Of a DNA stretch of 64,000 nucleotides, positions 41,215 through 51,800 are shown piece after piece; within the stretch, counting starts at the first letter, position 1, and every line of letters begins with the position of its first letter. This DNA comes from Bacteroidota bacterium (GTDB taxonomy: Bacteria; Bacteroidota; Bacteroidia; Bacteroidales; ML635J-15): contig JAKQEK010000317.1 in NCBI GenBank assembly GCA_029558535.1, forward strand, positions 58,321 through 122,320, in the 5' to 3' direction. The translations under genes and the position numbers were made by a program. Under the pieces are notes generated by a model. It was not told the origin of the DNA, made no database searches, and worked only from the letters and a program-made list of their open reading frames with translations.

Positions 41215-43638
41215 ATGAAGAGGTTTATTATTTTCTTACTATTTGGGTTGATTGCATTATCAATAAATGTAAATGCACAAAAGGTCTTTATGAATGGAGG
41301 TGTTTATAGTACCGATCCTATTAATCCTGAAGCATTTAACGAAAATTTGTTTCAGGAAGTACTGCTTTTTAAGGTAAATTCATTTATGGATTCTTTGGGT
41401 TTGGAAGGTTTTGAAGCCCACGATTTTTTTATTGACCCTGCTGTCCAGCACGCACTAATTATGGCTGATAATCAGGATGCAAGTCTTGAAGGTAAAGGAG
41501 CGTATAAAACAGTTAAATCTCGGTTGATAGCAGCGGGAGGAAGTGGTGTTGGAGCCGAAGTAGTAGCTAGGATTACAATACGCGTATCTAATGAGTTCAT
41601 TACTTATGAATCATTAGCAAATCAGGTTTTGGATAGATGGAAAACAGGTAAGTATGCAAATGATCTTCTTTCTCAAAAGTACTTCTTTGCAGGAATTAGT
41701 GCTAAAATTGACGAAACAGGTAAAAAGGTTTTTGTTTCAATGTACATAGGCAATTATGCATCATTAGGATCTTCTTATTATGCAGATGGTGGAATTCTTG
41801 TACCGGTTACAACAAAGAAATACGGGCTAAAACCTGCCGATGAGAAACTCTGTAAAAAGGCAACCGGAAAAATGCCCGATTTAGTTGATCTTCAAAGTGG
41901 TTTGTCAATTAATGATAATGGACAAATAGTATTTAAGTATAATGATCTTAAAAGATTTCGTCGTTTCATAAAAGGTAAAAAGGATGCTTTGGCAGTTGAT
42001 ATTATTCAAAAAGAGCAGTTTAATAATTGCAGAAGTGAGAATGTTGCTGACTTTTCAAGACCAAATATTGGATATATGACCAAACGTGTATGGTCTAAGA
42101 AGATTTATAAAACTAATTTGGCGCAAGCAGAGGGTGAGGGTAAAAAAACTAAAGTTACAAAATTGGAAGTTGTACTTGGAGAATTGCCGGTAGAATTAAG
42201 ACCTGAAGATGTTGAATTGAATCTTATGATTATTAAAAACAAGTCAGTTTGTGCAAATATTTCTCAATCTTATGTTGATAAGAAAATCTACGACTTTGTT
42301 CCAAAAATAGGGTTATTACCGGATACTCTTTTACCTGCTGGAGTCCCTGAATATTTTCCTACAGAAACGTCAGCTCAATTAAACTTCAGAATTCCTTTCG
42401 AACAGGGAAAATATACTTACAATCCTCAAGATATGATTCCTGTGATTGCAGCATTAAATGAGCCTGATTTCATTATTGATAAAATTTTCATTTCTGCCTT
42501 TTCTTCTTTAGAAGGTACCAATAATGAAAATACAGTATTACAGAAAAAAAGAGCACAAAGCATTGTTAAAGCACTTGAAGAAAATCAAAATGCCAGCATT
42601 ATTGATTCTATTGTTACAGCTCCAAATTTGGCAGCTTTACAAGCAGATGCTAAGGGTACCATTTATGATGAGGTTTGTAAAATGAATCTCGAAGAAGCAA
42701 TAGTGTATGTAAATGCTCATAGAAAAGAAATGGAGTTTCTTCTTGAAAACCACAGATATGCAGATGTAACTATGTGGATTACTTATGACATCGAAGGCGA
42801 TAAAGAGCAAAGATATGTGTCAGATCAATTTAATAAAGCTGTTGAAGCAGGTAGAATTGATTATGCTTTATCAATTCAGAAATACATTATGAAACAAGTG
42901 ATAAGTGGACATTATTCCGACAAAGCGGTTTCTGACATGAGGATTCCACAGGGTAAGGAATATGTAGGTTTAAATATGAATAAAATTTGGCTGACACAGT
43001 ATGTTTTTATGGATGTACTTGATGAGGATTATCTTACAAAAATTGATGATTTAAATAAACTAGATAATAATAATATCTATGTAGAATACAATGATATATT
43101 ATGTGAGATTATTGTAACCGACCTTGATAATTCAAAAGCTACAGACTTATTGCAGACAAGAATAGATAGAATATACAATACTCCAATTAAAGTTGACCTC
43201 GTAGATTTGCTTAACATTGAATTACAATATCAAATTATGGACATTGTAAAAGATTCTCTTGGCTTTGAGCATCCAATAGTTGTTAAAAGTATGAATAAGA
43301 TTAAAGAAATTATTAAATTTAATGAATTAACATGGGAAAATTCGCTGAAGTTGGCAAGTGTCTTTATTAACCATGCAGATTATGAATATGCAATTAAACT
43401 GCTTGAACCTTATATATTTGACGAACACGTTCCTTTTGTCTTTTTATCAACTTATGTAACAGTATGTTCGAAAGTTGATAATAAAGTTCAATCAAATAGT
43501 TTTTATTATGCGTTGGAGAGAATAAAGAAACAGGATAAAAACTTCTTCTGCAATTTGTTTTCACCGGATAAATTATCTATACAAACATTTGTTAATACAA
43601 AGGTTAAAAATCTATATTGCGAAACTTGTAATAAATAA
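41215..43638 (+). CDS. Large exported protein with OmpA-like segment
   Basis: An 807-aa protein with a signal peptide (to ~VNAQ). Residues about 415-470 (FIIDKIFISAFSSLEGTNNEN...LQKKRAQSIVKALEENQ) look like an OmpA-type peptidoglycan-binding core: a strand with A/S-F-S-S-x-E-G followed by N...L-x-x-x-R-A-x-x-[IV]. The rest is unfamiliar. The C-terminal third is alpha-helical with TPR-like spacing (SLKLASVFINHADYEYAIKLLEPYI). It is probably a periplasmic protein that docks on the cell wall. Function unknown. Followed by a terminator. Confidence 0.72.
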   Translation: MKRFIIFLLFGLIALSINVNAQKVFMNGGVYSTDPINPEAFNENLFQEVLLFKVNSFMDSLGLEGFEAHDFFIDPAVQHALIMADNQDASLEGKGAYKTVKSRLIAAGGSGVGAEVVARITIRVSNEFITYESLANQVLDRWKTGKYANDLLSQKYFFAGISAKIDETGKKVFVSMYIGNYASLGSSYYADGGILVPVTTKKYGLKPADEKLCKKATGKMPDLVDLQSGLSINDNGQIVFKYNDLKRFRRFIKGKKDALAVDIIQKEQFNNCRSENVADFSRPNIGYMTKRVWSKKIYKTNLAQAEGEGKKTKVTKLEVVLGELPVELRPEDVELNLMIIKNKSVCANISQSYVDKKIYDFVPKIGLLPDTLLPAGVPEYFPTETSAQLNFRIPFEQGKYTYNPQDMIPVIAALNEPDFIIDKIFISAFSSLEGTNNENTVLQKKRAQSIVKALEENQNASIIDSIVTAPNLAALQADAKGTIYDEVCKMNLEEAIVYVNAHRKEMEFLLENHRYADVTMWITYDIEGDKEQRYVSDQFNKAVEAGRIDYALSIQKYIMKQVISGHYSDKAVSDMRIPQGKEYVGLNMNKIWLTQYVFMDVLDEDYLTKIDDLNKLDNNNIYVEYNDILCEIIVTDLDNSKATDLLQTRIDRIYNTPIKVDLVDLLNIELQYQIMDIVKDSLGFEHPIVVKSMNKIKEIIKFNELTWENSLKLASVFINHADYEYAIKLLEPYIFDEHVPFVFLSTYVTVCSKVDNKVQSNSFYYALERIKKQDKNFFCNLFSPDKLSIQTFVNTKVKNLYCETCNK

Positions 43639-43659
43639 ATCTTAAGTTATATGATTTAG

Positions 43660-43695
43660 AGCTGCATAGGAAAATAATTCTTTGCAGCTTTTTCT
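43660..43695 (+). terminator. Rho-independent terminator after the 807-aa gene
   Basis: AGCTGCA (43660-43666) pairs with TGCAGCT (43683-43689), followed by a T-rich tract. Confidence 0.7.
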
Positions 43696-43740
43696 TTTGA
43701 TTATTATCGTTATTTTTGAAATTATTTTAATTCTATTTTT

Positions 43741-45075
43741 ATGCGTTATTATATAGCTATTATAATCATTTTTATTAGTGGAGAAATGTTTGGTCAGCAT
43801 TTCCTAAACGGAGTTATTGTTGGTTATAATCGGAGAGATGTAAATATCTGCTCACAGTTTGGTGATGAGAGTAAACTCGTAGAGACTGTTAAAACAGATC
43901 AGAACGGAGAGTTCGTATTTAGCATTAATCAACAAGCTGTTGGGTTATATCGAATTTATCTTGATACACAAGATTATTTTGATCTTATTTATAATAATGA
44001 AGATATAGAAATTCGAACAAAAATTGAGAATCCTCAATACAATATGGAAATTTTAAAATCAAAAGAAAATACTCAACTATATACTTATATTATTGATAAT
44101 TATATTTCTGATTATAAAATAGATGTATTAGATCAGTTGAAGGATATTTATCCAGATGGTAGATTTAGAAATAAGGTGGAATTAGAGTTAAGGAAGGAAA
44201 TAAAAAATAAAAATAAAAATCTTGAAAAAGTAATTAAACAAAATCCTAATAGTTTTGCCGGACGTTATCTGAAATATTTCAGAGAGCTTGCAGTACCTTC
44301 TAAATTTAATGATTATGAAAAATCAGAGTTCCTTAAGAAAAATTATCTAAGCAATTATAAATTTAATGATTTGACTTTATTGAATTCTAATGCTTATACG
44401 ACTGTTGTATTGAATTATTTCAAATTATACCGGAGCAATAACCCTGAAGTGTATTATACAGCAGCGAGAGAAATTTTAGATTATATTTTCTTTGAGGATC
44501 CAAAAATATTTAACTTTATTTTAGAATATATATTGTCGGGTTTTGAGTCATTAGGACTCGATGAACAAGCGGCAAAACTAAGTGTTGAATTTGGTGATTT
44601 ATGCAGTGATGGAAGCGATAATTTAAAAATGAGAATCAAGAGCAATACTGATTTGTCTGTTGGCAAAAAGGCACCTGATTTTAGTGCAGTTTCAATTGCA
44701 GGGAAACATTATACTCTGTCTGAGATGAAAACAGATTATACTTTGATAATATTTTGGGCAACATGGTGTGAGCATTGTAAAGTTACTATGCCCAGACTTG
44801 CAGCAGCATCAAATATTTTTAAGGAAGCGAAAATGGATATAATAGCAATAAGTATAGATTCTGATGAGCAGGTGCTTAGGGAATTTTTAAAAGAAAACCA
44901 GATGCCTTGGGATGTTATATGTGAATATAAAGGATGGGATGGAGAAATTGTATTAGATTATGCTATTTTTGCCACGCCAACAATGTATATAGTGGATAAG
45001 GAATTGAATATTATTGCAAAACCATATAATGAAGAAAGATTGTACAACGAACTTGAGAGAATTTTGACAAAATAA
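43741..45075 (+). CDS. TlpA/ResA-type thiol-disulfide protein with DUF4369-like N-terminus
   Basis: A 444-aa exported protein. Signal peptide to ~MFGQ; a short beta domain of the DUF4369 kind (about 20-105, ...LVETVKTDQNGEFVFSI...LYRIYLD); a helical middle (about 110-300); and a C-terminal thioredoxin domain (about 308-444) with KAPDFSAVSIAGKHYTLSEM, FWATWCEHCKVTMP (Cys343, Cys346) and FATPTMYIVDKE carrying the cis-proline. Such proteins reduce or isomerise disulfides in the periplasm, for example during cytochrome c maturation. engB follows at 3 bp. Confidence 0.88.
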   Translation: MRYYIAIIIIFISGEMFGQHFLNGVIVGYNRRDVNICSQFGDESKLVETVKTDQNGEFVFSINQQAVGLYRIYLDTQDYFDLIYNNEDIEIRTKIENPQYNMEILKSKENTQLYTYIIDNYISDYKIDVLDQLKDIYPDGRFRNKVELELRKEIKNKNKNLEKVIKQNPNSFAGRYLKYFRELAVPSKFNDYEKSEFLKKNYLSNYKFNDLTLLNSNAYTTVVLNYFKLYRSNNPEVYYTAAREILDYIFFEDPKIFNFILEYILSGFESLGLDEQAAKLSVEFGDLCSDGSDNLKMRIKSNTDLSVGKKAPDFSAVSIAGKHYTLSEMKTDYTLIIFWATWCEHCKVTMPRLAAASNIFKEAKMDIIAISIDSDEQVLREFLKENQMPWDVICEYKGWDGEIVLDYAIFATPTMYIVDKELNIIAKPYNEERLYNELERILTK

Positions 45076-45078
45076 TTT

Positions 45079-45672
45079 ATGATGATAAAAAGTGCCTCAT
45101 ATTTGATGTCTGTTACGGATTATAGTAAATGTCCTGATGCAGATAGACCTGAAATTGCATTTATCGGACGTTCTAATGTGGGCAAATCTTCCCTTATAAA
45201 TATGATTACCAATATTAAAGGTTTAGCAAAGACATCGTCAACACCCGGGAAAACTTTAAAAATCAATCATTTCATTATTAATAATAGTTGGTATTTAGTT
45301 GATTTGCCAGGTTATGGTTATGCTAAAATTTCGAAAAAAATGCGAGAATCAATATCTACAATGATTAAATCGTATGTTTTAAAACGAGAAAATCTTGTTT
45401 GTTTATTTGTTCTTATTGATTGCAGAATTCCTGCACAAAAAGTGGATATTGATTTTATGTATTGGCTTGGTATTAATTCAGTACCTTTTAATATTGTGTT
45501 TACTAAATCAGATAAGCTTACGGAAAATAAGTTAAAAATAAACATTGAGAATTATCAACGGATATTGTCAGAAACATGGGAAAACATACCTCAGATATTT
45601 GTGACATCTTCTGAAAGTAAAAAGGGTAGGGTAGTTTTTATTGATTATATTGAAAACCTTGTAAAGGGATAA
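45079..45672 (+). CDS. engB: Ribosome-biogenesis GTP-binding protein YsxC/EngB
   Basis: A 197-aa GTPase required for 50S subunit assembly. G1 is [15 protein letters not shown]2 is STPGKT; G3 is [11 protein letters not shown]4 is FTKSDK; G5 is VTSSESKKG. Length and motif spacing are normal. The first in-frame ATG gives MMIKSASY; the second ATG (45082) would also work. It is co-transcribed with the thioredoxin gene and ends at a bidirectional terminator. Confidence 0.95.
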   Translation: MMIKSASYLMSVTDYSKCPDADRPEIAFIGRSNVGKSSLINMITNIKGLAKTSSTPGKTLKINHFIINNSWYLVDLPGYGYAKISKKMRESISTMIKSYVLKRENLVCLFVLIDCRIPAQKVDIDFMYWLGINSVPFNIVFTKSDKLTENKLKINIENYQRILSETWENIPQIFVTSSESKKGRVVFIDYIENLVKG

Positions 45673-45677
45673 TAAAA

Positions 45678-45698
45678 AAACCTGCCATAAGCAGGTTT
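45678..45698. terminator. Bidirectional terminator between engB and the PorP/SprF gene
   Basis: Perfect 8-bp stem AAACCTGC (45678-45685) / GCAGGTTT (45691-45698), 5-base loop, A-run on one side and T-run on the other. It separates convergent genes. Confidence 0.85.
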
Positions 45699-45720
45699 AA
45701 ATATAAAAATAATTTAAATT

Positions 45721-46638
45721 CTAGAAGAATGAACGACTACGACGAACGTTTTCACCAATGTTCATTCCGAATACAATTTCTTGAGACCCAAATGTGTAAG
45801 CTGATAAATCACTAAATGTAAAATCATATGCATAACCAAAGTAATATTGATTGTGCTTAAATCCTATTGTTGTAACAAAAGAATCACCCGGACGTATTGA
45901 AATCCCAAACCAATAATCCTTATCGTAATACATCTTTACATTGATATCAAATTGAGGCGGAGTTATTTCAGTCATTTTTATAAGAGCTGAAGGCTCAATT
46001 TCAATTTGAGGAGCATCCTTGAAATTAAACTTATATCCACCCATAATAAAATAATGTCTAACCATTGTATTTTCCTCAAGGTTGCGGTTTATTTTAAGTT
46101 TTGACTGAAATAAATGAGATGCAGTTATACCACCATAATACTTTTTACCATAAGCATAAGCACCAAAAGTAGCATCAGGAACAATAGTCTTTTCAATCAT
46201 ATAAGTTATTGCCGGGTCATCATAAATCGTCAATGTTAAAAATCTTTGGTCAAGTTTATATTGCATAGCCATAGCAGATAAACCCAGAGAAACTTTATTA
46301 AGCCTGTCAATATGGAAGTGATACGAATATACTGCGTTAATTCCAATATGGCTTTCCGGACCAAAATCATCATTATAAATAATAGCTCCAATACCTACAT
46401 TATTGTTTGAAAGCATAGTATGACCACTTAATGTTTGTGTTGATGGCGAATCTTTTATACCAATCCATTGCTTATGTATACTCAATAAGACAGGCGAATA
46501 TTCTTTACTGCCGGCTATAGCAGGGTTAATAAAGAAATCGTTTAACATGTACTGACTGTACAAAGCTAACTGTTGGGCATTCACGTAACTGCTAAAAAAG
46601 AAAAACAATATTGCAATTCCCGATATAAGTTTTTTCAT
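45721..46638 (-). CDS. PorP/SprF-family T9SS outer-membrane protein, copy 1
   Basis: A 305-aa outer-membrane barrel protein. Signal peptide to ~VNAQ, then the family opening QLALYSQYMLNDFFINPAIAGSKEYSPVLLSIHKQWIGIKDSPSTQTLSGH. Later strands include MVRHYFIMGGYKF, PQIEIEPSALIKM, WFGISIRPGDSFV and YYFGYAYDFTFSDLSAYTFGSQEIVFG, the standard PorP/SprF signature. SprF is needed for export or anchoring of the adhesin SprB in Flavobacterium. It is the third PorP/SprF gene downstream of the 1303-aa adhesin and closest relative of copy 2. Confidence 0.9.
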   Translation of the reverse strand: MKKLISGIAILFFFFSSYVNAQQLALYSQYMLNDFFINPAIAGSKEYSPVLLSIHKQWIGIKDSPSTQTLSGHTMLSNNNVGIGAIIYNDDFGPESHIGINAVYSYHFHIDRLNKVSLGLSAMAMQYKLDQRFLTLTIYDDPAITYMIEKTIVPDATFGAYAYGKKYYGGITASHLFQSKLKINRNLEENTMVRHYFIMGGYKFNFKDAPQIEIEPSALIKMTEITPPQFDINVKMYYDKDYWFGISIRPGDSFVTTIGFKHNQYYFGYAYDFTFSDLSAYTFGSQEIVFGMNIGENVRRSRSFF

Positions 46639-46743
46639 ATGAAAGCGGTTAATTATAGTAAAAATAACATCAAATTACACTTAATTACAAATATATATAT
46701 AAAAACTATATGTTTTGAAAAAAACGTCAATTAATTTAAAATT

Positions 46744-47670
46744 TTAATAAAATGCTTTACCCTGCCTTGTCTTAATACCCAATTTCCAACCAAATACCAA
46801 TTCTTGCGAACCTATAGTATGTAATGCGAGATCACTGAATGTAAAATCGTATGCCATACCAAAGAAATAATCGTCAAAATTAAATCCGAACATTGCTACA
46901 AAAGAATCACCTCCACGTACAGATAAACCGGTATAAAATCTCTTATTAATGATAACCTTTATATTTGCGTCAACTTGTAGCGGAGTTGTTTCGGTAAATT
47001 TAAGCAATGCTGAAGGTTCTAATTCTAAATGATATTGACCAGGGAATGCAAAACGATATCCACCCATAATGAAATAATGCCTTACCATTTTGTTTGAGTT
47101 TTCCATCCAGGTTCCTGTAATTTTCATTTTAGATTGCAATACATGAGAAATTGAAATACCACCCCAATAGTTTTTAGAATATGCATACGCTCCAAAACTG
47201 GCATCAGGAACAGTTACACTTGTGCGTTCTCTAGTAAGTATAGGCTCATAACCCCAAAAGTCCTCCTGGCTTATACGCATAATATATTGCATGAAAATAG
47301 CATTTAAACCGAACGATATTCTTAAATTTCTGGCAACTTTCAAATGATACGCATAGGTTGACTGTACGCCAATAATTCTAATTGGTCCAAATGAATCATG
47401 AAAAATTATACCGCCTACACCCATTACGTCATTTACAAGTCTGTGATGTAGTGTTACATATTGCGTTGATGGAGACTCCTGAATGCCAATCCATTGTTTA
47501 TGTACACTTAATTTTAAAGGAGAATACTCTTTTTCAGATCCGGCGACACCGGGATTTAAAATATAATTGTTTTCTAAATACTGGCTATATAAAGCAATTT
47601 GTTGAGTAACAGCCGGAGTGGAAATTAACAATAAACTGATATAGACTAATATTTTTTTTATCCGTTTCAT
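46744..47670 (-). CDS. PorP/SprF-family T9SS outer-membrane protein, copy 2
   Basis: A 308-aa barrel protein with a signal peptide (to ~AVTQ). It carries the PorP/SprF blocks: IALYSQYLENNYILNPGVAGSEKEYSPLKLSVHKQWIGIQESPSTQ, KMVRHYFIMGGYRF, YHLELEPSALLKF, TGLSVRGGDSFVAMFGF and YFFGMAYDFTFSDLALHTIGSQELVFG. It is clearly paralogous to copy 1 (105 bp downstream). A possible promoter lies at 47828-47858. Confidence 0.9.
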   Translation of the reverse strand: MKRIKKILVYISLLLISTPAVTQQIALYSQYLENNYILNPGVAGSEKEYSPLKLSVHKQWIGIQESPSTQYVTLHHRLVNDVMGVGGIIFHDSFGPIRIIGVQSTYAYHLKVARNLRISFGLNAIFMQYIMRISQEDFWGYEPILTRERTSVTVPDASFGAYAYSKNYWGGISISHVLQSKMKITGTWMENSNKMVRHYFIMGGYRFAFPGQYHLELEPSALLKFTETTPLQVDANIKVIINKRFYTGLSVRGGDSFVAMFGFNFDDYFFGMAYDFTFSDLALHTIGSQELVFGWKLGIKTRQGKAFY

Positions 47671-47827
47671 TCAAACACAACCATCAATAGTTATTACATC
47701 CCTTGTTTCTAACAACTTTTTCTTTTAATCCTGTTAAATGATGCTTTTGTACTCTTTAAATGATTACAATATTATTCTTAATAACAGTTTATTAATAATT
47801 TAAAATACCACACTCTTTACTAAAGTA

Positions 47828-47858
47828 CAAAAATACTTTTTTTCATAAAAGTTACAAG
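47828..47858 (-). promoter_or_regulatory. Possible promoter for PorP/SprF copy 2
   Basis: On the minus strand: CTTG (47855-47858), a 19-base spacer, then TATTTTTG (47828-47835). The -7 element is perfect. The start codon is ~158 bases on, a long leader, so the assignment is tentative. The rest of 47671-47941 is AT-rich and empty. Confidence 0.35.
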
Positions 47859-47941
47859 CAAATTATTATTTAATTTCATTTATATTTTTAATAACGAATT
47901 AAAATAATTAAGAATTGTTCACAAAGATGTAATAATAACAA

Positions 47942-48874
47942 TTAAAACATCGGACTTGAATGATCATTGTTAGTAGTTTGTTTCTGATAGAGATATATTC
48001 CAAGACAAATTTCATGTGCTCCACTACTAACATTTCTAATGCGTGAAGTGATTATGTCGAATGAATACGTGAAAACATAACGATCGTATTTATAACCGGC
48101 AGTGAATACTAAAGCATCTCCTTTACTTAGGTTCAGAGATGTAAGGAAAGAATTCTTATAAGTATAATTTGCAATAATATCAAATTTGAATGGAGTACCT
48201 TTTGCGAAATATAAATTAAGAGTTGGAGTAAAACTATGTGTATTATGACGGTCGCTAATATTATATCCCCCTGTAATATAATAATGTCGTTGATCACGTA
48301 TAAGACCGGGTACATCATTAGTATTGTCAAAGAAAATATATTTGGTCTTAAATAATTGAAGTATCGCAAATCCGGCATAATAATGCTCCCCAACTATCAT
48401 AATACCTGCATCTGCATCTGGTTTCCATGTTTTATCATCAAGAGTTTGATTTAAAACAATATCGTATGAATCAAAAGTTGAAATTTGAGTACTTAGTAAT
48501 TTAAATTGCGTTAAAGTCCATGCAAGACCAAAACTAATATCAAAATAGTCTGTAGGAATTTTATAGACATAATTAAGGTGGAAATCAAGCTTTTGAGTTA
48601 TTCCATATCTGTCACTCATAATGTATGCTCCAGCTCCCATATCTTCTCTAAACATGTATTTGCCTGAGATTGTAGAAATGCGTGGCGCCCCCGAAAATCC
48701 AGTCCACTGAGATCTATGATCTATCATTATTTCAGGAATTTCTTTTATTGAAGAAGATGCCGGATTTAATGCGTGAAGATTAAAAGAATTATTTCTAAAA
48801 TGAGGTAATTGCTGCGCTGAAACAGAAAATCCAATGAATAATAATATGGCTGATATATTAATTAATTTTTTCAT
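47942..48874 (-). CDS. PorP/SprF-family T9SS outer-membrane protein, copy 3 (diverged)
   Basis: A 310-aa barrel protein with signal peptide (to ~VSAQ) and the family pattern QLPHFRNNSFNLHALNPASSSIKEIPEIMIDHRSQWTGFSGAPRISTISG. The opening lacks the usual YSQY and is replaced by FRNNSFNLH; R-SQWTGF-x-GAP is the classic SprF version. Later blocks: GAGAYIMSDRYGI, YYAGFAILQLF, GHYNI-like and YVFTYSFDIITSRIRNVSSGAHEICLG. It starts 1 bp before the adhesin stop (48876), so it is the immediate partner of that 1303-aa adhesin, in the order seen for sprB-sprF. Confidence 0.88.
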   Translation of the reverse strand: MKKLINISAILLFIGFSVSAQQLPHFRNNSFNLHALNPASSSIKEIPEIMIDHRSQWTGFSGAPRISTISGKYMFREDMGAGAYIMSDRYGITQKLDFHLNYVYKIPTDYFDISFGLAWTLTQFKLLSTQISTFDSYDIVLNQTLDDKTWKPDADAGIMIVGEHYYAGFAILQLFKTKYIFFDNTNDVPGLIRDQRHYYITGGYNISDRHNTHSFTPTLNLYFAKGTPFKFDIIANYTYKNSFLTSLNLSKGDALVFTAGYKYDRYVFTYSFDIITSRIRNVSSGAHEICLGIYLYQKQTTNNDHSSPMF

Positions 48875-48875
48875 A

Positions 48876-51800
48876 TTATCTGATTATTGTAATATGACCT
48901 TTTAAGGGATTCTTTCCGGTTCCAAGATTAATTATATAGAAGTAAGTGCCTTCAGGCAAGTCTTTCCCATTATAAGTCCCGTTCCAATCGTTTTGATAAT
49001 TTTCACACTCATAAACAAGATTGCCAACTCTATTGTATATCCAAATTTCACTTCTTGGAAATTGTTCTATGTTTTCAATTATCCAAACATCATTAGCACC
49101 ATCATTATTTGGAGTAATGGTATTATAAATTGTTATACAATATGCAGCCTCAGGTAAATCAATCAAATAAATAAAACTACAATTGTTTTCATCAGTAATA
49201 GTAAGGTAATACAACCCTTCTCTAATATCGCTTATTTGGTTGTCGGTAGTATTATCATTCCATAAATATGAATACTCTGGAGTACCACCAGTAGGGATTG
49301 TTTCAATTTTCCCGTCAAAAACTGCTGAACACGATGGTTGAGTTAGAATAAAATTTGGATTTATTGAATCGGGTTGTGTAATTGTAACCGTAACTGTATC
49401 AGTACAATTAAATTTATCGGATACATATACTCGATATATTCCTGCAGAAAGATTTGTAGCAGTATCGTTTTCTACTCCTGTTGACCAAATATATGTTTTA
49501 GGATCGAAGCCGTCATCAAAACTAACTACTGCTGATGCCAAACTGTCTTTAAAACAAGGATTTTCAGTTAAAATAAGATAATCGCCGTAGATTTTTCCGG
49601 TCTTTAGCACCGAAAGCTCAATACTATCAACACATAAATTATAATCAGTAACTGTAATTATGTTTAATCCTGCCGACAAATCAGTAGCTGTTTGAGTTGT
49701 TTCACCATTTGACCACAAATAGTAATACGGTGGAGTTCCTCCTATCGGATTTACAGCCCCGCTGCCTGCTGAAACACCACATACAACAGGAGATGTTGAG
49801 CCTGTTAAACTGAGAACGGGTGGTTGTGTAAATCTTATACTATCATAATATACGCAATTATTATTGTCAATTACAGTAATGTTATAATATATATTGGCTG
49901 CCATTTCCGAACCAACAAATTCGTTCTGCTCAACTCCTTCTTCCCAATAAACGGTATAAGGTGATGTGCCTCCAAAAGGCACAACATTTGTACTTGCGTC
50001 AGAAAACCCAAAACAACTTACATTATCTACCTGACTGAATGAAGAACTGAGGAAGTTTAACGGTTCGGTAATAGTTATGGTTTGATTATCCTCACAGCCG
50101 TTATCATCAATCACTGTAATAGTATAGTTGCCAATAGGCAGGTTTCCTATGGAATCAGTATAGTATCCGTTACTCCATTCGAGGCTGTATGCTGGTACCC
50201 CGCCTGAAGGGCTAACAATTATATACGCATCATGTCCCCCTTTGCAACTTACATTTTTTATAATAAAGTCAAGAATAAGATCATCAGGTTGCGAAATAGT
50301 TGTACTGGCAGTATCAGAACATCCGTTAGCATCTACTACAGAAACAAAGAAAAATCCTGGATGCATATTCGTTATAATTGGCGAATTGTTGTTAAGGTCG
50401 TGAAACCAGTAATAATGATATGGGGGAGTGCCTCCTGTTGTTTGAGCATTTAGAATCCCGTTATCAAGACCGAAACATGGGATATTAGATGAGGTGATAT
50501 TGGTAATTAATGTGTCTGGTTCAATTATCGTTATTTCTTGCGACCACAAACAATCATTTGCATCAGTTACTGAAACAGTATAAGTCCCGGCCGGAAGATT
50601 ATGAAGATCCTGATATGTTTGACCACTTGACCATTCGACAATGTAAGGTGGAGTTGCTCCGGACAGACTAATATCAATTGATCCAAAATCAGTTCCGTGA
50701 CAAGGTAAATGAGTCGGTACTGCTGTAATAGTTAATGGGGATTCCGGTTGATTAATAAACGCCGAATCTGTTACGGGACAATCAACAAAATCAGTAATTG
50801 TAACATAATACCATCCTGAAGTTAAGCCTGTAGGATTTTGTGAGGTGCTGCTATTTGACCAATTAAAGAAATATGGTGGTGTGCCTCCGTTTATGTCGGT
50901 TTGAATACTACCGGTAAAAAATCCATAGCAAGTTAAATCCGAAGGAGTAAGACTAAGAATAAGAGGAGGATTTACAGCAACTGCAATTGAATCATAGCTT
51001 TCACAATTATTGGAATCTGTAATTGTAACAGTATAAAATCCGGGGACTCCAAAGATGCTATCGGTATCTGTATATAAATCATATGTCAAATGCCCGGTTG
51101 ACCATTCGAAATCATAAGGTTCAAAGCCATTTTGTGCTTCAGCATAAATATACCCGTAAGGTTGCCCATGGCAGTATGCTCCATCAGTAAACAATAAAGC
51201 GTTTACTTCTGATTTGTCGTAAGGCTTAATATAGGTGCCTGGAAAAACAAGATCCTCTTCGAAGTGCATTAATTCCCATGTTTCATCAAACCATGTTACA
51301 GGAACATAGCCAAGACTTATTGTCCATTCGAAAAGAGGTCCTATATGCCAAGGTCCTATATCTTTTTCACTAATTTCATCATTTTCCAAATTTTCATAGT
51401 ACCCTGCATATGCAATTTCTCCTGATTTTATTGGAATTTCGTTAGAGTTAATAGGCAGTTCGAATTCCGGCATAACTGATGATGCAATTTGAGATTTAAA
51501 AGGAGTAACAATAGTAATATCGGCACTTAATGCTTCGATTACAAATGAAAATGCAATACTGTCCCAAGTGTGATTTCTTATAGTCGGCTGAATATTATAC
51601 TTCACTCCGACATACATTGAATCCCAGTCGTGGCAAGGGTATGTAATGGTAAGGTCATGTCCGACAGCTAGTGTCACAGTGTCGTTAAACCCACTTTGGA
51701 CTTCTGCATTGCCATTAGTAGGATCTGTAACTATAAATGGCATTTCAACCGGAAAATCCAGTGTGGCCCATATAGTCGGGCAAAAATAAATATCCTGATT